Positions 23,501 through 29,722 of a DNA stretch of 64,000 nucleotides are shown here, piece after piece. The notes below the pieces were generated by a model. It saw only the letters and a list, made by a program, of their open reading frames with translations, was not told the origin of the DNA and did no database searches. The position numbers were made by a program, and so were the translations under genes. The stretch is from Elephas maximus indicus (Eukaryota > Chordata > Mammalia > Proboscidea > Elephantidae): the NCBI RefSeq assembly GCF_024166365.1, contig NC_064839.1, forward strand, positions 15,114,878 to 15,178,877, read 5' to 3'. Each line of letters opens with the position of its first letter. Position 1 is the first letter of the stretch.

Positions 23501-24993
23501 AGCTCCAGGGCAATACTTGCCCCAATCTTCTCCCAGCTGCTGAGGAGGGCCTGAAAGCTGCCTCCTTGTAAGCCCCATGGTAAAAGTGTTGGACCATGGG
23601 AAGTTATGCTGTAGAATAAGGTAGGTTCAAGATCTGATTTCTTTCTTGCAAAGAAAGAAAGAAGATACCTTCCTGAAGCTGTAGCCAAGATGACCCGCAG
23701 CATTTGACTTGCTCTGAATCAATATGAGAAGCCTCAGTGGCCAGAATTACCAGAGGGCCTGTCCCAGGTGGGGTTTGCCTAGCCTCCCCCTGCAGGCCCA
23801 AGGTGCCTGGGACCACAGGATGCCAGGACCTGGCAGCTGCACTGCTGTCTGCCCTAGAGGAGAAGCATAGGACGTCAACCCAGGAACAAGGCCTCAGTGC
23901 CCTGTTTTGGGCAAGGGTGGAAGAGCATGGAGGCTTGCAGTGCCAGGGCAGGGTGCTTCTCCTTCAGGCTCATTTCAGGGGGACTGTGCTGTAGCGGGAA
24001 ATCCTGGTGGCGTAGTGGTTAAGAGCTCAGGCTGCTAACCAAAAGGTCAGCAGTTCAAATCCACCGGGCACTCCTTGGAAACCATATGGGGCAGTTCTAC
24101 CCTGTCCTATAGGGTTGCTACAAGTCAGAATCAACAGCAGCGGGTTTTTTATTTGGGTGCTGTGGTGGGAATACCTGAGACTGCTACTCATGGCCTGAGA
24201 GTCCGCACTCCGTGGGGTTGCTCTCTGGCTTGTGGGAAGCAGATGAGATGAGCAAGCTGTGCCATTCGTGTCCATGTTCTCGCTGTGCTTTGGTCAGAAA
24301 CAGGCTGTCTGTCCTCAGGGACAGAGGAAAGGAGGCCACTCAGTACCTGCATTGTCCAATTAAAACCCCCGCTGTTTATAAATCTTGCCTGCTTGCTTCT
24401 CATGGTTCTGTAAAAGCTGAGTGTCCCTGGGATCCCAGCTCCTCAGCCCCATAACTGTGCTCTGCACAGAGCAGTGGATGAGCTTGGACGCCCGCTGTCT
24501 GTCATCCCCAAGGCCATGTGGCTCACCATTCCTGCACGCCTTATCCTCATGACAGGGGACATAAGGCCATTCAGGTGATACCTGGAAGTACCTGCATAGC
24601 TTTAGAGGGGGAAGAAAGGGAGAGGAAGCTGTGGTCATTCTCTCTCTGTGGCCTGCAATTTGCCCATTTGTGGGGTTGGAGACACCAAACAGGGGAGACA
24701 GCTCTCTCCTTGGCCCAGTCCAAGATGGTTGGGTCAGCTGGAAGAATTCTAACTGCATGCCTTGGTCCCCTTTGACCAGCACTTCCTCTCCGCTCTTTTA
24801 AAATATTTCATGGCAGTGTGAAGGATGTGACAGGCCTTTCTCCATCTATGAAAGCGACACCTCTGTTGAGACATTCACCAAATGTGTGTTCTGCCGGATG
24901 GATGCGAGGCACTCGTCAGCAGACGTGGCATCAACATCATTGGAAAGGGAGGACTCCCTGGCAAACGGGGACAGCAAATGCAAGGATGACTGA
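5503..24993 (+). CDS. WDR88: WDR88 (WD repeat domain 88), nine 3' coding exons, N-terminus missing
   Basis: Nine exons join into one frame: 5503-5591, 7015-7078, 9877-10015, 11382-11511, 12415-12602, 14056-14138, 15732-15800, 22406-22498 and 24817-24993. They encode 343 residues plus a TGA stop. Every junction has AG/GT borders and the phases match. The product is a WD40 beta-propeller: WD or WN dipeptides close blades in VRAWD, IKIWD, LKIWD, VAIWD and MRLWN, with a degenerate blade at GICIMD and GH starts at GHEGSV and GHSDWV. The last exon adds a CEGC...CVFC tail. I recognise it as WDR88 from these strings and from memory of the human protein (about 472 residues), so about 130 N-terminal residues (proline-rich leader and first blade) are absent. 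No frameshift or in-frame stop is seen, so the gene looks intact. WD40 proteins are usually interaction scaffolds; the specific role of WDR88 is poorly known. No promoter for it is visible in the window. Confidence 0.93.
5592..7014 (+). other. WDR88 intron, no gene or clear repeat
   Basis: It holds two T-runs (about 5671-5688 and 5718-5731) and otherwise single-copy-looking sequence. The open frame at 6561-6890 has no protein character. Confidence 0.5.
7015..7078 (+). CDS. WDR88: WDR88 coding exon, WD blade
   Basis: This 64-base exon completes a split AG|A arginine codon and then reads [19 protein letters not shown], a textbook end of a WD blade. The acceptor is TTTCCAG and the donor is CTG|GTATGT. 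It ends in phase 0. Confidence 0.93.
7079..8489 (+). other. WDR88 intron, mostly unclassified
   Basis: A GC-rich start, then AT-rich sequence from about 7680. The 7930-8130 part has a faint L1-like look. The open frame at 7280-7798 has low-complexity composition and no recognisable domain. Confidence 0.4.
8490..8895 (-). mobile_element. old LTR-like repeat (probably MaLR), left part
   Basis: The text GCAGTTTAAAACAACAGACA, GGTCAGAAATATGGGGGCAG, CTCATGAGGTCGTAGTCAAG and CATGGCTGTTGGCAGGAGGC is a familiar reverse-oriented mammalian LTR-type repeat. An L1 tail at 8896-9235 interrupts it; its remainder resumes at about 9236-9355. Confidence 0.55.
8896..9235 (-). mobile_element. old L1 (L1M-type) 3' end, reverse
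   Basis: It contains TTTATTGTGGCAAAAATATA, GTGTACAATTCAGTGACG and TAACCGTCACCACTATAC, the usual antisense L1M tail text. Confidence 0.75.
9440..9560 (+). repeat. L2 3' fragment
   Basis: GACTGTGAGCTGCCCAAAG followed by ACATTCAATAAACTCCTG has the layout of the L2 3' end. Short and divergent. Confidence 0.45.
9877..10015 (+). CDS. WDR88: WDR88 coding exon, degenerate WD blade
   Basis: The exon starts at TGG after AATTTCAG and ends AAAG|GTGAGG in phase 1. It encodes [14 protein letters not shown] followed by GICIMD in place of the usual WD end, so this blade is degenerate. That is also my memory of the human protein. Confidence 0.92.
10580..10620. repeat. (TG)n/(GTGC) microsatellite
   Basis: A short stretch of alternating GTGTGTGTATGTGCATGTGT. 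Confidence 0.8.
10674..10831 (+). repeat. Afro SINE
   Basis: It begins GGAAACCCTGGTAGCGTAG, has a B-box-like GGTCGGCAGTTCAAATCC and ends GTCGGAATCGACTTGATGGC before a T-rich tail. Confidence 0.92.
10840..11235 (+). repeat. L2 3' region
   Basis: Text such as CAGGCCTTCGCATATGCTG, GCTGGGAGCTCTGCAGGGTA and GGCATGTAGTAGGCACCCAG fits an old L2 3' end. Confidence 0.55.
11382..11511 (+). CDS. WDR88: WDR88 coding exon, WD blade
   Basis: The exon follows CTCAG, completes the G|AT codon and encodes [18 protein letters not shown] and [11 protein letters not shown]. The donor is CGAA|GTGAGG in phase 2. The blade signature is clear and there are no internal stops. Confidence 0.93.
11960..12231 (+). repeat. 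MER5A (hAT, non-autonomous)
   Basis: It starts CAGTGGTTTTCAACTGGGGG and ends GGTTGAGAAACCCTG, with AGTGGGTAGAAGCCAGGGA inside. These are the standard MER5A ends and body. A small retroposed tail interrupts it at 12046-12091. Confidence 0.88.
12046..12091 (+). repeat. RTE/SINE 3'-tail-only insertion
   Basis: GTTATGAGTCGGAATCGACT and an (AAC)n run sit inside MER5A, with ACAAATGGGGG before and ACAAAATGGGGG after. It is a very short 5'-truncated retroposition product. Confidence 0.75.
12415..12602 (+). CDS. WDR88: WDR88 coding exon, WD blade plus start of next
   Basis: This is the largest exon (188 bases). It encodes [36 protein letters not shown] and then [14 protein letters not shown], the start of the following blade. 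The acceptor is GTTTCAG and the donor is ACG|GTGAGT, in phase 1. Confidence 0.94.
12786..12862. repeat. old interspersed repeat, left part
   Basis: GTTATAAGTGACAGAAACAC and GCAAAATGAATTTATCAGCT resemble a common old mammalian repeat that continues at about 13150-13300 after two SINEs. Family not named. Confidence 0.35.
12888..13014 (+). repeat. Afro SINE, first of a tandem pair
   Basis: AAACCCTGGTGGCATAGTGG to GGAATCGCCTTGATGGC. The B-box part is shortened and about 30 bases of the tail region are missing. Confidence 0.88.
13027..13143 (+). repeat. Afro SINE, second of a tandem pair
   Basis: GGCCCAGGTGGCACAGTGG to GAGTTGGAATCATCACAATGG, with an internal deletion of the middle region. A copy of the same target (ATAATGGA-AG) precedes and follows each SINE. 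Confidence 0.85.
14056..14138 (+). CDS. WDR88: WDR88 coding exon, WD blade end
   Basis: The exon follows GTTGCAG and encodes [18 protein letters not shown] through FSLK, ending AAG|GTAGGA in phase 0. Its frame also stays open for about 460 bases upstream, which is treated as intron because it has no WD character. Confidence 0.92.
14139..14184 (+). other. short intron lead-in
   Basis: Spacer between the exon donor and an L2 fragment. Confidence 0.3.
14185..14560 (-). repeat. L2 fragment
   Basis: Reverse L2-like text: GGTGCCGGGGATACAGTGG, GACAGACAAGAAACCAGC, GGGAAGGGCATTTCACGTGG and AAATGTAAAGCTCCAGAGG. Confidence 0.55.
14561..15731 (+). other. WDR88 intron, no gene seen
   Basis: Mostly unclassified. 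The 14630-14800 part (TTTTGGCTGCAAGTTAGAGG) resembles the same old repeat as 12786. A T-run lies at about 15466-15477. Confidence 0.4.
15732..15800 (+). CDS. WDR88: WDR88 coding exon, WD blade
   Basis: The exon is exactly 23 codons, [19 protein letters not shown] plus SASK, phase 0 at both ends. The borders are CTTCAG and AAAG|GTAAAA. Skipping it would keep the frame but remove most of a propeller blade. Confidence 0.93.
15801..16386 (+). other. WDR88 intron, unclassified
   Basis: Single-copy-looking sequence without recognisable exons or named repeats. Confidence 0.4.
16387..17110 (-). mobile_element. RTE (BovB-like) LINE 3' fragment
   Basis: Reverse text starts at a (TTG)n run and GTTAGGTGCCCTCCAGTCAG, then GGACTGGTCATGTCCAAAG and CATGGCTGGGGCCAGGCAC. 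It is the same as the 3' part of the large copy at 47026-50234. An Afro SINE splits it at 16637-16805. Confidence 0.85.
16637..16805 (-). repeat. Afro SINE nested in RTE
   Basis: It carries GAGTTGATTGCGACTCATAG and CACTGTGCTACCAGGGCTC. TGTTCT lies at 16631-16636 and 16806-16811, on each side. Confidence 0.9.
17574..18240 (-). pseudogene. possible decayed DNA-transposon (hAT-like) coding remnant
   Basis: On the minus strand 17574-17810 stays open and reads [20 protein letters not shown], then [15 protein letters not shown]. This vaguely resembles the C-terminal part of some hAT transposases. A further minus stretch near 18100-18230 reads [19 protein letters not shown]. An RTE tail lies between them. 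Recognition is by feel only; it could be chance. Confidence 0.3.
17857..18020 (-). mobile_element. RTE 3' end fragment
   Basis: (TTG)n then GTTAGGTGCCGACGAGTTGG, CACTGCCCTGTCCTGCGCC and GAGGGTCTTCCTCTTTTCC, which is the RTE 3' terminus in reverse. Confidence 0.85.
18241..19297 (+). other. WDR88 intron, AT-rich, unclassified
   Basis: Open frames on both strands (18319-18630 +, 18729-18965 -) have no known domain. It may include more of the decayed transposon to the left. Confidence 0.35.
19298..19545 (-). mobile_element. MLT1-like LTR fragment
   Basis: The reverse text ATTACCACAGACTTAGCAGC, AATTCATTATCTTACATTC, GTAAGTCTGACACGGTCTC and CTTTCCGGAGGCTCTGCGG fits the MLT1 group. Confidence 0.65.
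19600..20610 (-). mobile_element. old L1 fragments, reverse
   Basis: The part 20384-20610 (GTATACTGCAACCTTGCTGA, CTTAGGATTTTCTATATACA) is antisense L1 ORF2. The part before it (GTTTACTCGGGGATGGTTTC, TTACATTGTGGCAACTCTGA) looks like an L1 5' region. The two may be separate insertions. Confidence 0.5.
20728..20941 (-). repeat. Afro SINE, long-core subfamily
   Basis: GTGGAGTTGATTCTGACTC and AGGGTTTTCAATGGCTG, then GGCACCTCTGGGTGGACTC and CATCACCCAGGGACTCC. Confidence 0.85.
21020..21490 (+). mobile_element. RTE 3' end, diverged
   Basis: GATGTCACTCTGATGACTG, TTTGAATTGTAGTGTTGGC, ACCATGGACTGCCAGAAG and a CTAACAACAACAA end are recognisable RTE 3' coding and tail text with many substitutions. Confidence 0.8.
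21979..22129 (+). repeat. Afro SINE
   Basis: GGAGCCCTGGTGGCGCAGTG, GGTCGGCAGTTTGAATCAGC and GGAATCGACTCGATGGC. Confidence 0.92.
22406..22498 (+). CDS. WDR88: WDR88 coding exon, last WD blade
   Basis: The exon is 31 codons and opens [13 protein letters not shown], the final blade closing in WN rather than WD. It then leaves the propeller with a lysine-rich linker. The borders are GTTTCAG and ACAG|GTTAGT. A 6.6-kb repeat-rich intron separates it from the previous exon. Confidence 0.92.
22560..22960 (-). repeat. L2 fragment
   Basis: AACATTTATTGAACAACTGG, CTTGCCCTAAGAGGGCTTAA and GACTTGAAGGGGGTGAGGG follow antisense L2. Confidence 0.6.
22961..23996 (+). other. WDR88 intron, GC-rich, unclassified
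   Basis: Single-copy-looking. The open frame on the minus strand at 23072-23578 has no domain signature and is taken as chance in GC-rich sequence. Confidence 0.4.
23997..24147 (+). repeat. Afro SINE
   Basis: GGAAATCCTGGTGGCGTAG, GGTCAGCAGTTCAAATCC and a degraded tail AAGTCAGAATCAACAGCAGC. Confidence 0.9.
24148..24816 (+). other. WDR88 last intron, unclassified
   Basis: No repeat or exon seen before the terminal coding exon. Confidence 0.4.
24817..24993 (+). CDS. WDR88: WDR88 terminal coding exon with CxxC-x18-CxxC tail
   Basis: After ATGGCAG the exon encodes 58 residues and a TGA stop. It contains CEGC and CVFC separated by 18 residues, a spacing typical of small zinc ribbons, then a serine- and acid-rich end finishing in KDD. 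That matches my memory of the human C-terminus. Zinc binding is inferred from the cysteine pattern only. Confidence 0.92.
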   Translation, partial: CEGCDRPFSIYESDTSVETFTKCVFCRMDARHSSADVASTSLEREDSLANGDSKCKDD

Positions 24994-25235
24994 TGGCCCC
25001 TGTGCCCTCTGAGTGACTTGAGCATGGTCCACCCATCGCGTAGGTTGTGGGGCTCTGCAGGGACCTTTCTCTGGAGCCAATGCCCAACTGCATAGGCCAA
25101 CTGGACTGGGGCAGGGGCCAAGCCCTGGCTGGGTCCCTAGCACATTGCTGCCTCCTGAGCCCCACAGCACCCTTGGGGAGCAAACATTATCTTTTTGTTT
25201 TCGTGTAGAATAAATCTACGTTTCTTTGGAAAACA
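24994..25235 (+). other. WDR88: WDR88 probable 3' UTR
   Basis: About 240 bases from the stop codon past the first AATAAA. The sequence is unique-looking and has no repeat. The cleavage point is inferred from the poly(A) signal and the GT-rich stretch after it. Confidence 0.6.
25209..25214 (+). promoter_or_regulatory. WDR88: poly(A) signal AATAAA for WDR88
   Basis: A canonical hexamer lies 215 bp after the WDR88 stop, followed within about 25 bases by a GT-rich stretch (AAGTGTGCATGTG). A second AATAAA lies at 25933-25938 and could serve a longer isoform. Confidence 0.65.
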
Positions 25236-26084
25236 AGTGTGCATGTGAATTCTAGAAGCATTTTTGCTATTTCTAAGCTTCATGTCCTGGTGTTCATCAG
25301 TGTCATTTGTGGAGCACATTACGTACTCACATTCTTTTTGGTGTCTGGAGTTGCCCTTAAGGCAGCTTTCAGGGCCTGGCACCAACAGCCCCTGAGGAAG
25401 CATTTGTCAGATGACTACAAGAATGTGTCCTCTGTGGATGAGGCTGTACTGTGGCAAGGCATTGTGGGTGCCTCCCTGGATAAGGCTCCAAGATGGTGTG
25501 GCATGCCCAGAGCAGAGGGAGGCCTGGGGATGGGTCCAGAGGAGAGAAAGGTGGTTGGTGGGCGTTTCTGTCAGAGGATGTTTCATGCTCTCTACCCCAG
25601 ACTAATCAATTTCCAGAATGCTCACACACATGCAACCCTCTTCAGGCTTCCACAGCACATCATACATAAATCAATTCCTTCAGGAAGCGCGAAGCTTTCA
25701 GTTAATGAACGCGAAGGGTCGGCTTTGCCAGTTGACATGGCTCACCTGATTTTCATTAAAATGTCGTCAGTATGCCCCTTAGTCCATTTAAAAAACTCGA
25801 TTGCAGGTTTGATTTATACAGTGATTCTCTGTGTGAGCCCCATAACCTGGAAGTCATTATTTGGGCATTGATGACCCTAGGTGACCCATGAGACTCATGT
25901 TGTCTGTATTTACACATTTATTTACATGTATGAATAAAAAAACGTTGTCCAAAATCCACTCCACGGCCTCTCAGGAGTTGGGTTCCCTTGAGCACAGAAG
26001 TCCTTTTGCTAGCGACCTCTGTCCAGTGGTCTTGGAGCCTTCACATGACTGAAGACATGCATAGATGTTTTCTTCTCCCCAACT
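25236..26084. other. unclassified sequence downstream of WDR88
   Basis: It includes a 210-codon open frame (25239-25871, +) with no recognised domain and a second AATAAA at 25933. Possibly an extended 3' UTR or plain intergenic DNA. Confidence 0.35.
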
Positions 26085-26280
26085 GATGGACACTTGGGTT
26101 GCTTCTCGTTTTTTTTTTTTTTTTTTTTTTTGTTACAAATAATAGTGGCGTGAACCTTCTTGTGCATACGTTCTGCACCGACTGACATTTCTGTGCATGA
26201 GAATCCCAGCTGAGGGACCGCTGAGTGACCGGGTGAGCAGTTTGGTTTTATTTTTGCCCAAGTGCCCTCTGAAAAGCGTT
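26085..26280 (-). mobile_element. old L1-like fragment with T-run
   Basis: CTGATGGACACTTGGGTTGC followed by a T-run and ACAAATAATAGTGGCGTGAA fits an antisense L1 tail. It borders the CpG-rich block. Confidence 0.5.
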
Positions 26281-26802
26281 GGGACGAAGCGGCTTATGTG
26301 TCTGAGCGCGGAGACGCAGCAGGGGCGAGAAGTCAAGGTGGGGAGAGGCTCGCCTGCTCTGGCGGCAGAAACCCCCGCACATCCGCTTTCGGTGCTCCAA
26401 AGCACGGGGGCTGCGGCCCCGAGACGCCCAGCATCCGTCAGGGCCCCTCAGGGGCCCCTCGGTACCCCGGGATTCTACTCCAGCTCGCGGTCCGAGGAAG
26501 AAGCGGCCCAATTGAGGTTACGGGTCTGGTCTCGCCAGGCCTGGCAGGCAAGAGGCCCAGGTATCGCGCGCACACCACCCGCAGACGGGCAGTCCTGGTA
26601 CGCGGGAGCTGACTCGCGATACCAGGAAACCTAAACACCGCCCGAATTTCCGGCCGCTGGGTCCGCACGCCTACGCCAGGATAACCGGTAGGACTCGGTC
26701 CCACAACACGCATGCGCATGCTTCGGCAAGACTAATACGCATGCGTGCCGCAGGTGGTAGCAACAGTGATGAGGAATGAATTCTCGCGCTGTTCCTACGG
26801 GC

Positions 26803-26876
26803 GGCGCCGTGGCTTAGTTGGTTAAAGCGCCTGTCTAGTAAACAGGAGATCCTGGGTTCGAATCCCAGCGGTGCCT
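26803..26876 (+). tRNA. tRNA-Thr (anticodon AGT)
   Basis: This is a 74-base cloverleaf. The acceptor stem GGCGCCG pairs with CGGTGCC, with T as discriminator. The anticodon stem CCTGT/ACAGG carries loop CTAGTAA with AGT at 26837-26839. The T arm reads GGGTTCGAATCCC, a perfect B box. No intron and no encoded CCA. A TTTTT terminator lies at 26894-26898. It sits in a CpG-rich block, as active mammalian tRNA genes often do. It appears identical to the human tRNA-Thr-AGT as I remember it, and I recall such a gene near WDR88 on human chromosome 19. Confidence 0.96.
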
Positions 26877-26893
26877 GGCCTCTAGGGCCTACG

Positions 26894-26898
26894 TTTTT
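26894..26898 (+). terminator. Pol III terminator of tRNA-Thr
   Basis: TTTTT lies 18 bases after the tRNA 3' end on the same strand, the normal distance for RNA polymerase III. Confidence 0.8.
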
Positions 26899-27548
26899 CT
26901 CACCCGTGTACTTTATGACCTGTACGCCCACCCGGCTCCCCCTCACTTTGGGGGTGTGAACGTGAGCCTGAAATACCATTTTGGCCTGGCCCGTATCTGT
27001 GGCCGGGCGTCGGCTCGGGCAGGTGCGCGCTGGGGCGCGGCGCCGGCCAGCACCGCAGTCCGGCCCTTGGGTGTCCCGAGTCGCGGCCGGACGGCCTGTG
27101 GTCACGCTGATACTTTCCAGGGACAAGCTGCGGGTACCAGAGGGAGAGGTCCCGCGCCGAGACCGGGCGGCTGAGGGGGCGGCCGAGGGGGCGGCCCTCC
27201 CTGGGCCGGCGCGGGACTCCCTGGTCGCCATGGAGCGGGAAGGGCCGTGGGAAACACGCGGCGGGGGCGTTCACGGCCTTCCACGGCGGGTCCCAGGCGA
27301 CCCCGCGGGCGGGTGAGGGGGACGCGTCTACCAGGCGGCTGCGGGTGGCCCGGCGCGCCGCGCGGAGCGACGTCGTTTCTCCCGTCCGTTTTCCGGGCGC
27401 GGCTTCGCGGGCTCTCCTCTCGGGCTCGCTCCCGCCTGGAGGCGGCCGACTGGACACCATTCAGGTGGCCACAGGCGGGTGTGGACCCACTCGCGTCACC
27501 GTGCTTAGCGCCTGGCAAAGGACTGCTCTCTCCAGCTACGCAGTGACG

Positions 27549-27708
27549 CGGGTGGTGGCGCAGTGGTTCGGTGCTCCGGCTGCCAGCCTAAAGGTCAGCG
27601 GTTCAGGCGCACCAGGCGCTCCTCGGAAGCCCAAGGGGCAGTTCCACCGCGTCCTGTCGGGTCTCCACGAGTCGGAATCGACTCCAGGCAACGGCTTTGT
27701 TTGCTTTT
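27549..27708 (+). repeat. Afro SINE inside the CpG-rich block
   Basis: GGTGGTGGCGCAGTGGTTCG, GGTCAGCGGTTCAGGCGC and CGAGTCGGAATCGACTCC. It keeps about 15 CpG in 160 bases, far more than the other SINEs here. Confidence 0.9.
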
Positions 27709-28013
27709 AACGGGTATTGTTTCCACCATTTTACAGCTGGAAGACTGGGGCTTGGCGAGACCAAAAGACGCCCAAAGTCGTGGGGCGCCAGCGGGGAGAG
27801 TAAAGGTTTGAATCCGGCCAGTGATACCCTCAGACTGATGAGAGTATGGAAACTCCAGGCCAGAAGTGCTAAAAGGGACTCATCGTGCGGAGTTGAGAGC
27901 CTCCCACCCCGAGGTCCCGGTGTGAGGCTGAACCCTAACGCTTGCTGTGGTTGCAGATTCCCAGGGGCTGTAAAATACAGGAATGTGGGGCCTTACCCCA
28001 GAGCAATTGCGTC

Positions 28014-28330
28014 GCTGTTCTGGTAGCGCGGTAGTTAAGCGCTTGGCTGCTAACCGAAAGGTCGGCAGTTCGAACCCATCAGCTTTTCCTTGGAAACTCC
28101 GTCGGGCAATTCTATTATGTCCTATAAGCAAAACAAAACAACAAAAAATCAGTGCTGTCGAGTCGACCCCGACTCACAGCGACCGTATGGGACCGAGTAG
28201 AAGCTCCTGACGGATTCGAACTGCTGATCCTTTGGTTAGCAGCCATAGCACTTAACCACTATACCACCAGGGTTTCCTATAGGGTCACTAAAAGGCGGAA
28301 TCACCCCACGGCAATGGGTCTTGGGGTGGG
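28014..28330 (+). repeat. Afro SINE, split by a second Afro SINE
   Basis: The head GGTAGCGCGGTAGTTAAGCG runs to GTCCTATA. After the nested copy it resumes at AGGGTCACTAAAAGGCGG and CACGGCAATGGGTC. Confidence 0.88.
28127..28274 (-). repeat. Afro SINE nested in an Afro SINE
   Basis: GTCGAGTCGACCCCGACTC to CTATACCACCAGGGTT in reverse. The 7-bp duplication TCCTATA is at 28120-28126 and 28275-28281. Confidence 0.9.
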
Positions 28331-28505
28331 GAGAGGCATTGGAATTTTTAAAAAGCTCCCCGGGAGTCTCGTGTCAAACTCAACAAAACTGGCAAATCCA
28401 ACAAGGATAGTCCCAATGAGCTACAGAAATGCAGTTCAAATAATCAAATTCATCTGCCTCAGAAACAGCTCTTCTCTTCACCTTTCCAGTGGGTCGGGGT
28501 CTATT

Positions 28506-28554
28506 GTTTTTTCTTTTCTTTTCTTTCTTTTTTTTTGCCCGGGGGGGGGGGGGT
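28506..28554. repeat. (TTTTC)n plus G-run low-complexity tract
   Basis: A TTTTC-rich tract followed by a run of about 14 G, which could form unusual structure. Confidence 0.8.
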
Positions 28555-28647
28555 GTCAATTCTCGCCCTTTACAGGCTTGATTGTTTTTGATGGACATTC
28601 AGAGTGAAAATTTGTAGTGATACTTTGAGGCCCTGGATGCCATTAAA

Positions 28648-28853
28648 TCCCAAACCAAACCCACTGCTGTCCAGTCGATTCTGACTCACAGCGACCCTGT
28701 AGGACAGAGTAGAACTGCCCCATGTGGTTTCCAAGACTGTCATCTTTAAGGAAGCAGACTGTCACCCTTTCTCCTGCAGAGTGGCTGGTGGATTCCAAAC
28801 GCCCACCTTTCAGTTAGCAGCTGAGCACTTAACCACTGTGCCGCTAGGGTTCC
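28648..28853 (-). repeat. Afro SINE, elongated-core form
   Basis: CCAGTCGATTCTGACTCAC, an extra core AAGGAAGCAGACTGTCACCC, and GTGCCGCTAGGGTTCC. Confidence 0.88.
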
Positions 28854-28859
28854 TTGGAT

Positions 28860-29289
28860 GATATTGCCTTCCTTCAAAGGGGGTTTGCTTTGGCCTGAAG
28901 CAGGTGGTGCTGAGAGGAGCATTCACTTGAATTTAATTAAAAAAAGAAAAAAAACTTTTTTTTTCTTTTGTTTTGTAATTAGGGATGAGTTTATTGGAAA
29001 CTGGGCTTGAGCCATTGTGTGGCTGGTTTACTTCTGGTTCATATTTACTCCCGGCCTAAAGTACTGAGGATCAGTTTTGAGCATTTGTCAGATGTCCAAG
29101 AGCTGTTGGTTGGGGGTGTGAGTCTGGGGCTCAGCAAGGGTCTGCTGGAGAAAAGCATTTGGGGATCATCAGTCATACATGCAGTAGATAGCCTTGAAGC
29201 CACAGGATTGGTTGAGCATCCCAGGCAGTGAGTAAAGCCAGGAGACAGAAATAGGCCCAGAGTCAAGTCCACCCCTCCTTCTGTTCCTT
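28860..29289. other. unclassified intergenic
   Basis: Nothing recognised apart from a T/A-rich patch near 28940-28980. Confidence 0.35.
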
Positions 29290-29625
29290 AAAAATGGCAT
29301 ACTACTCCTGCCTCAGGGCTTTTGTGCTTCCGGTGCCCTCTGCCTGGGCTGTTTCCCTGGCCATCTGCATGACTGGGTCCTTCTCATCTCTTGACCTCCA
29401 TTCAGAGTATTGCCACCCTCTGCACAGGAGTCCCTGCCTTCCCCAGGCTAGCTTCCAGTACATCATCCTGCTTATTCCCTTCACAGCCTTTTCACAGTTT
29501 GCAGTTATCTTGTTTGTCTATTATCTGTTTCCTCAAATAGAATTAAAGTCCAAGAGAAGGGACTACACCTGTTTATTTACCTGTGTCCCCAGTACTTAAC
29601 GGCGCTTGGAACATGATAGTCATTC
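29290..29625 (+). repeat. L2 3' region
   Basis: CTCAGGGCTTTTGTGCTTCC, CTCTGCCTGGGCTGTTTCC and CAAGAGAAGGGACTACACC are L2 text. Confidence 0.65.
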
Positions 29626-29722
29626 GTGTACATGTGAGGTTTTTTTTCCCATCATTTTATCTTGGTTGAGTTATGAATTTGAGATTTTTGGACAGCTAGT
29701 CCATTTTTCAAATGCTCTAAGG

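Larger units (their letters stand above)
26250..27560. promoter_or_regulatory. CpG-rich block, candidate promoter/CpG island around the tRNA gene
   Basis: The CpG density is far above the rest of the window. Near 26705-26750 it contains GCATGCGCATGC and GCATGCGTGCC, which fit NRF1 sites. ATTTCCGGCCGC at about 26646 contains a reverse ETS motif. No coding exon was recognised inside: the GC-rich open frames in several phases look like low-stop-density artefacts. It could simply be the open chromatin of the tRNA gene, or a TATA-less Pol II promoter of unknown direction. Confidence 0.55.

Noticed and set aside
23072-23578. 168-codon minus frame in the WDR88 intron
   Set aside because: No domain, no splice context, compositionally plain GC-rich sequence.
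27230-27316. Possible first exon of LRP3 (ATG at 27230)
   Set aside because: The peptide does not resemble the LRP3 N-terminus as I remember it, it ends at a stop within 29 codons, and no CUB or LDL-receptor class A exon follows in the window.
26671-27560. Long open frames in all phases on both strands in the GC-rich block
   Set aside because: Stop codons are rare in GC-rich DNA; none shows a domain, and they overlap each other and the tRNA gene.
28506-28554. CRISPR-like or structured array
   Set aside because: Simple T/C and G runs only; the host is a mammal.
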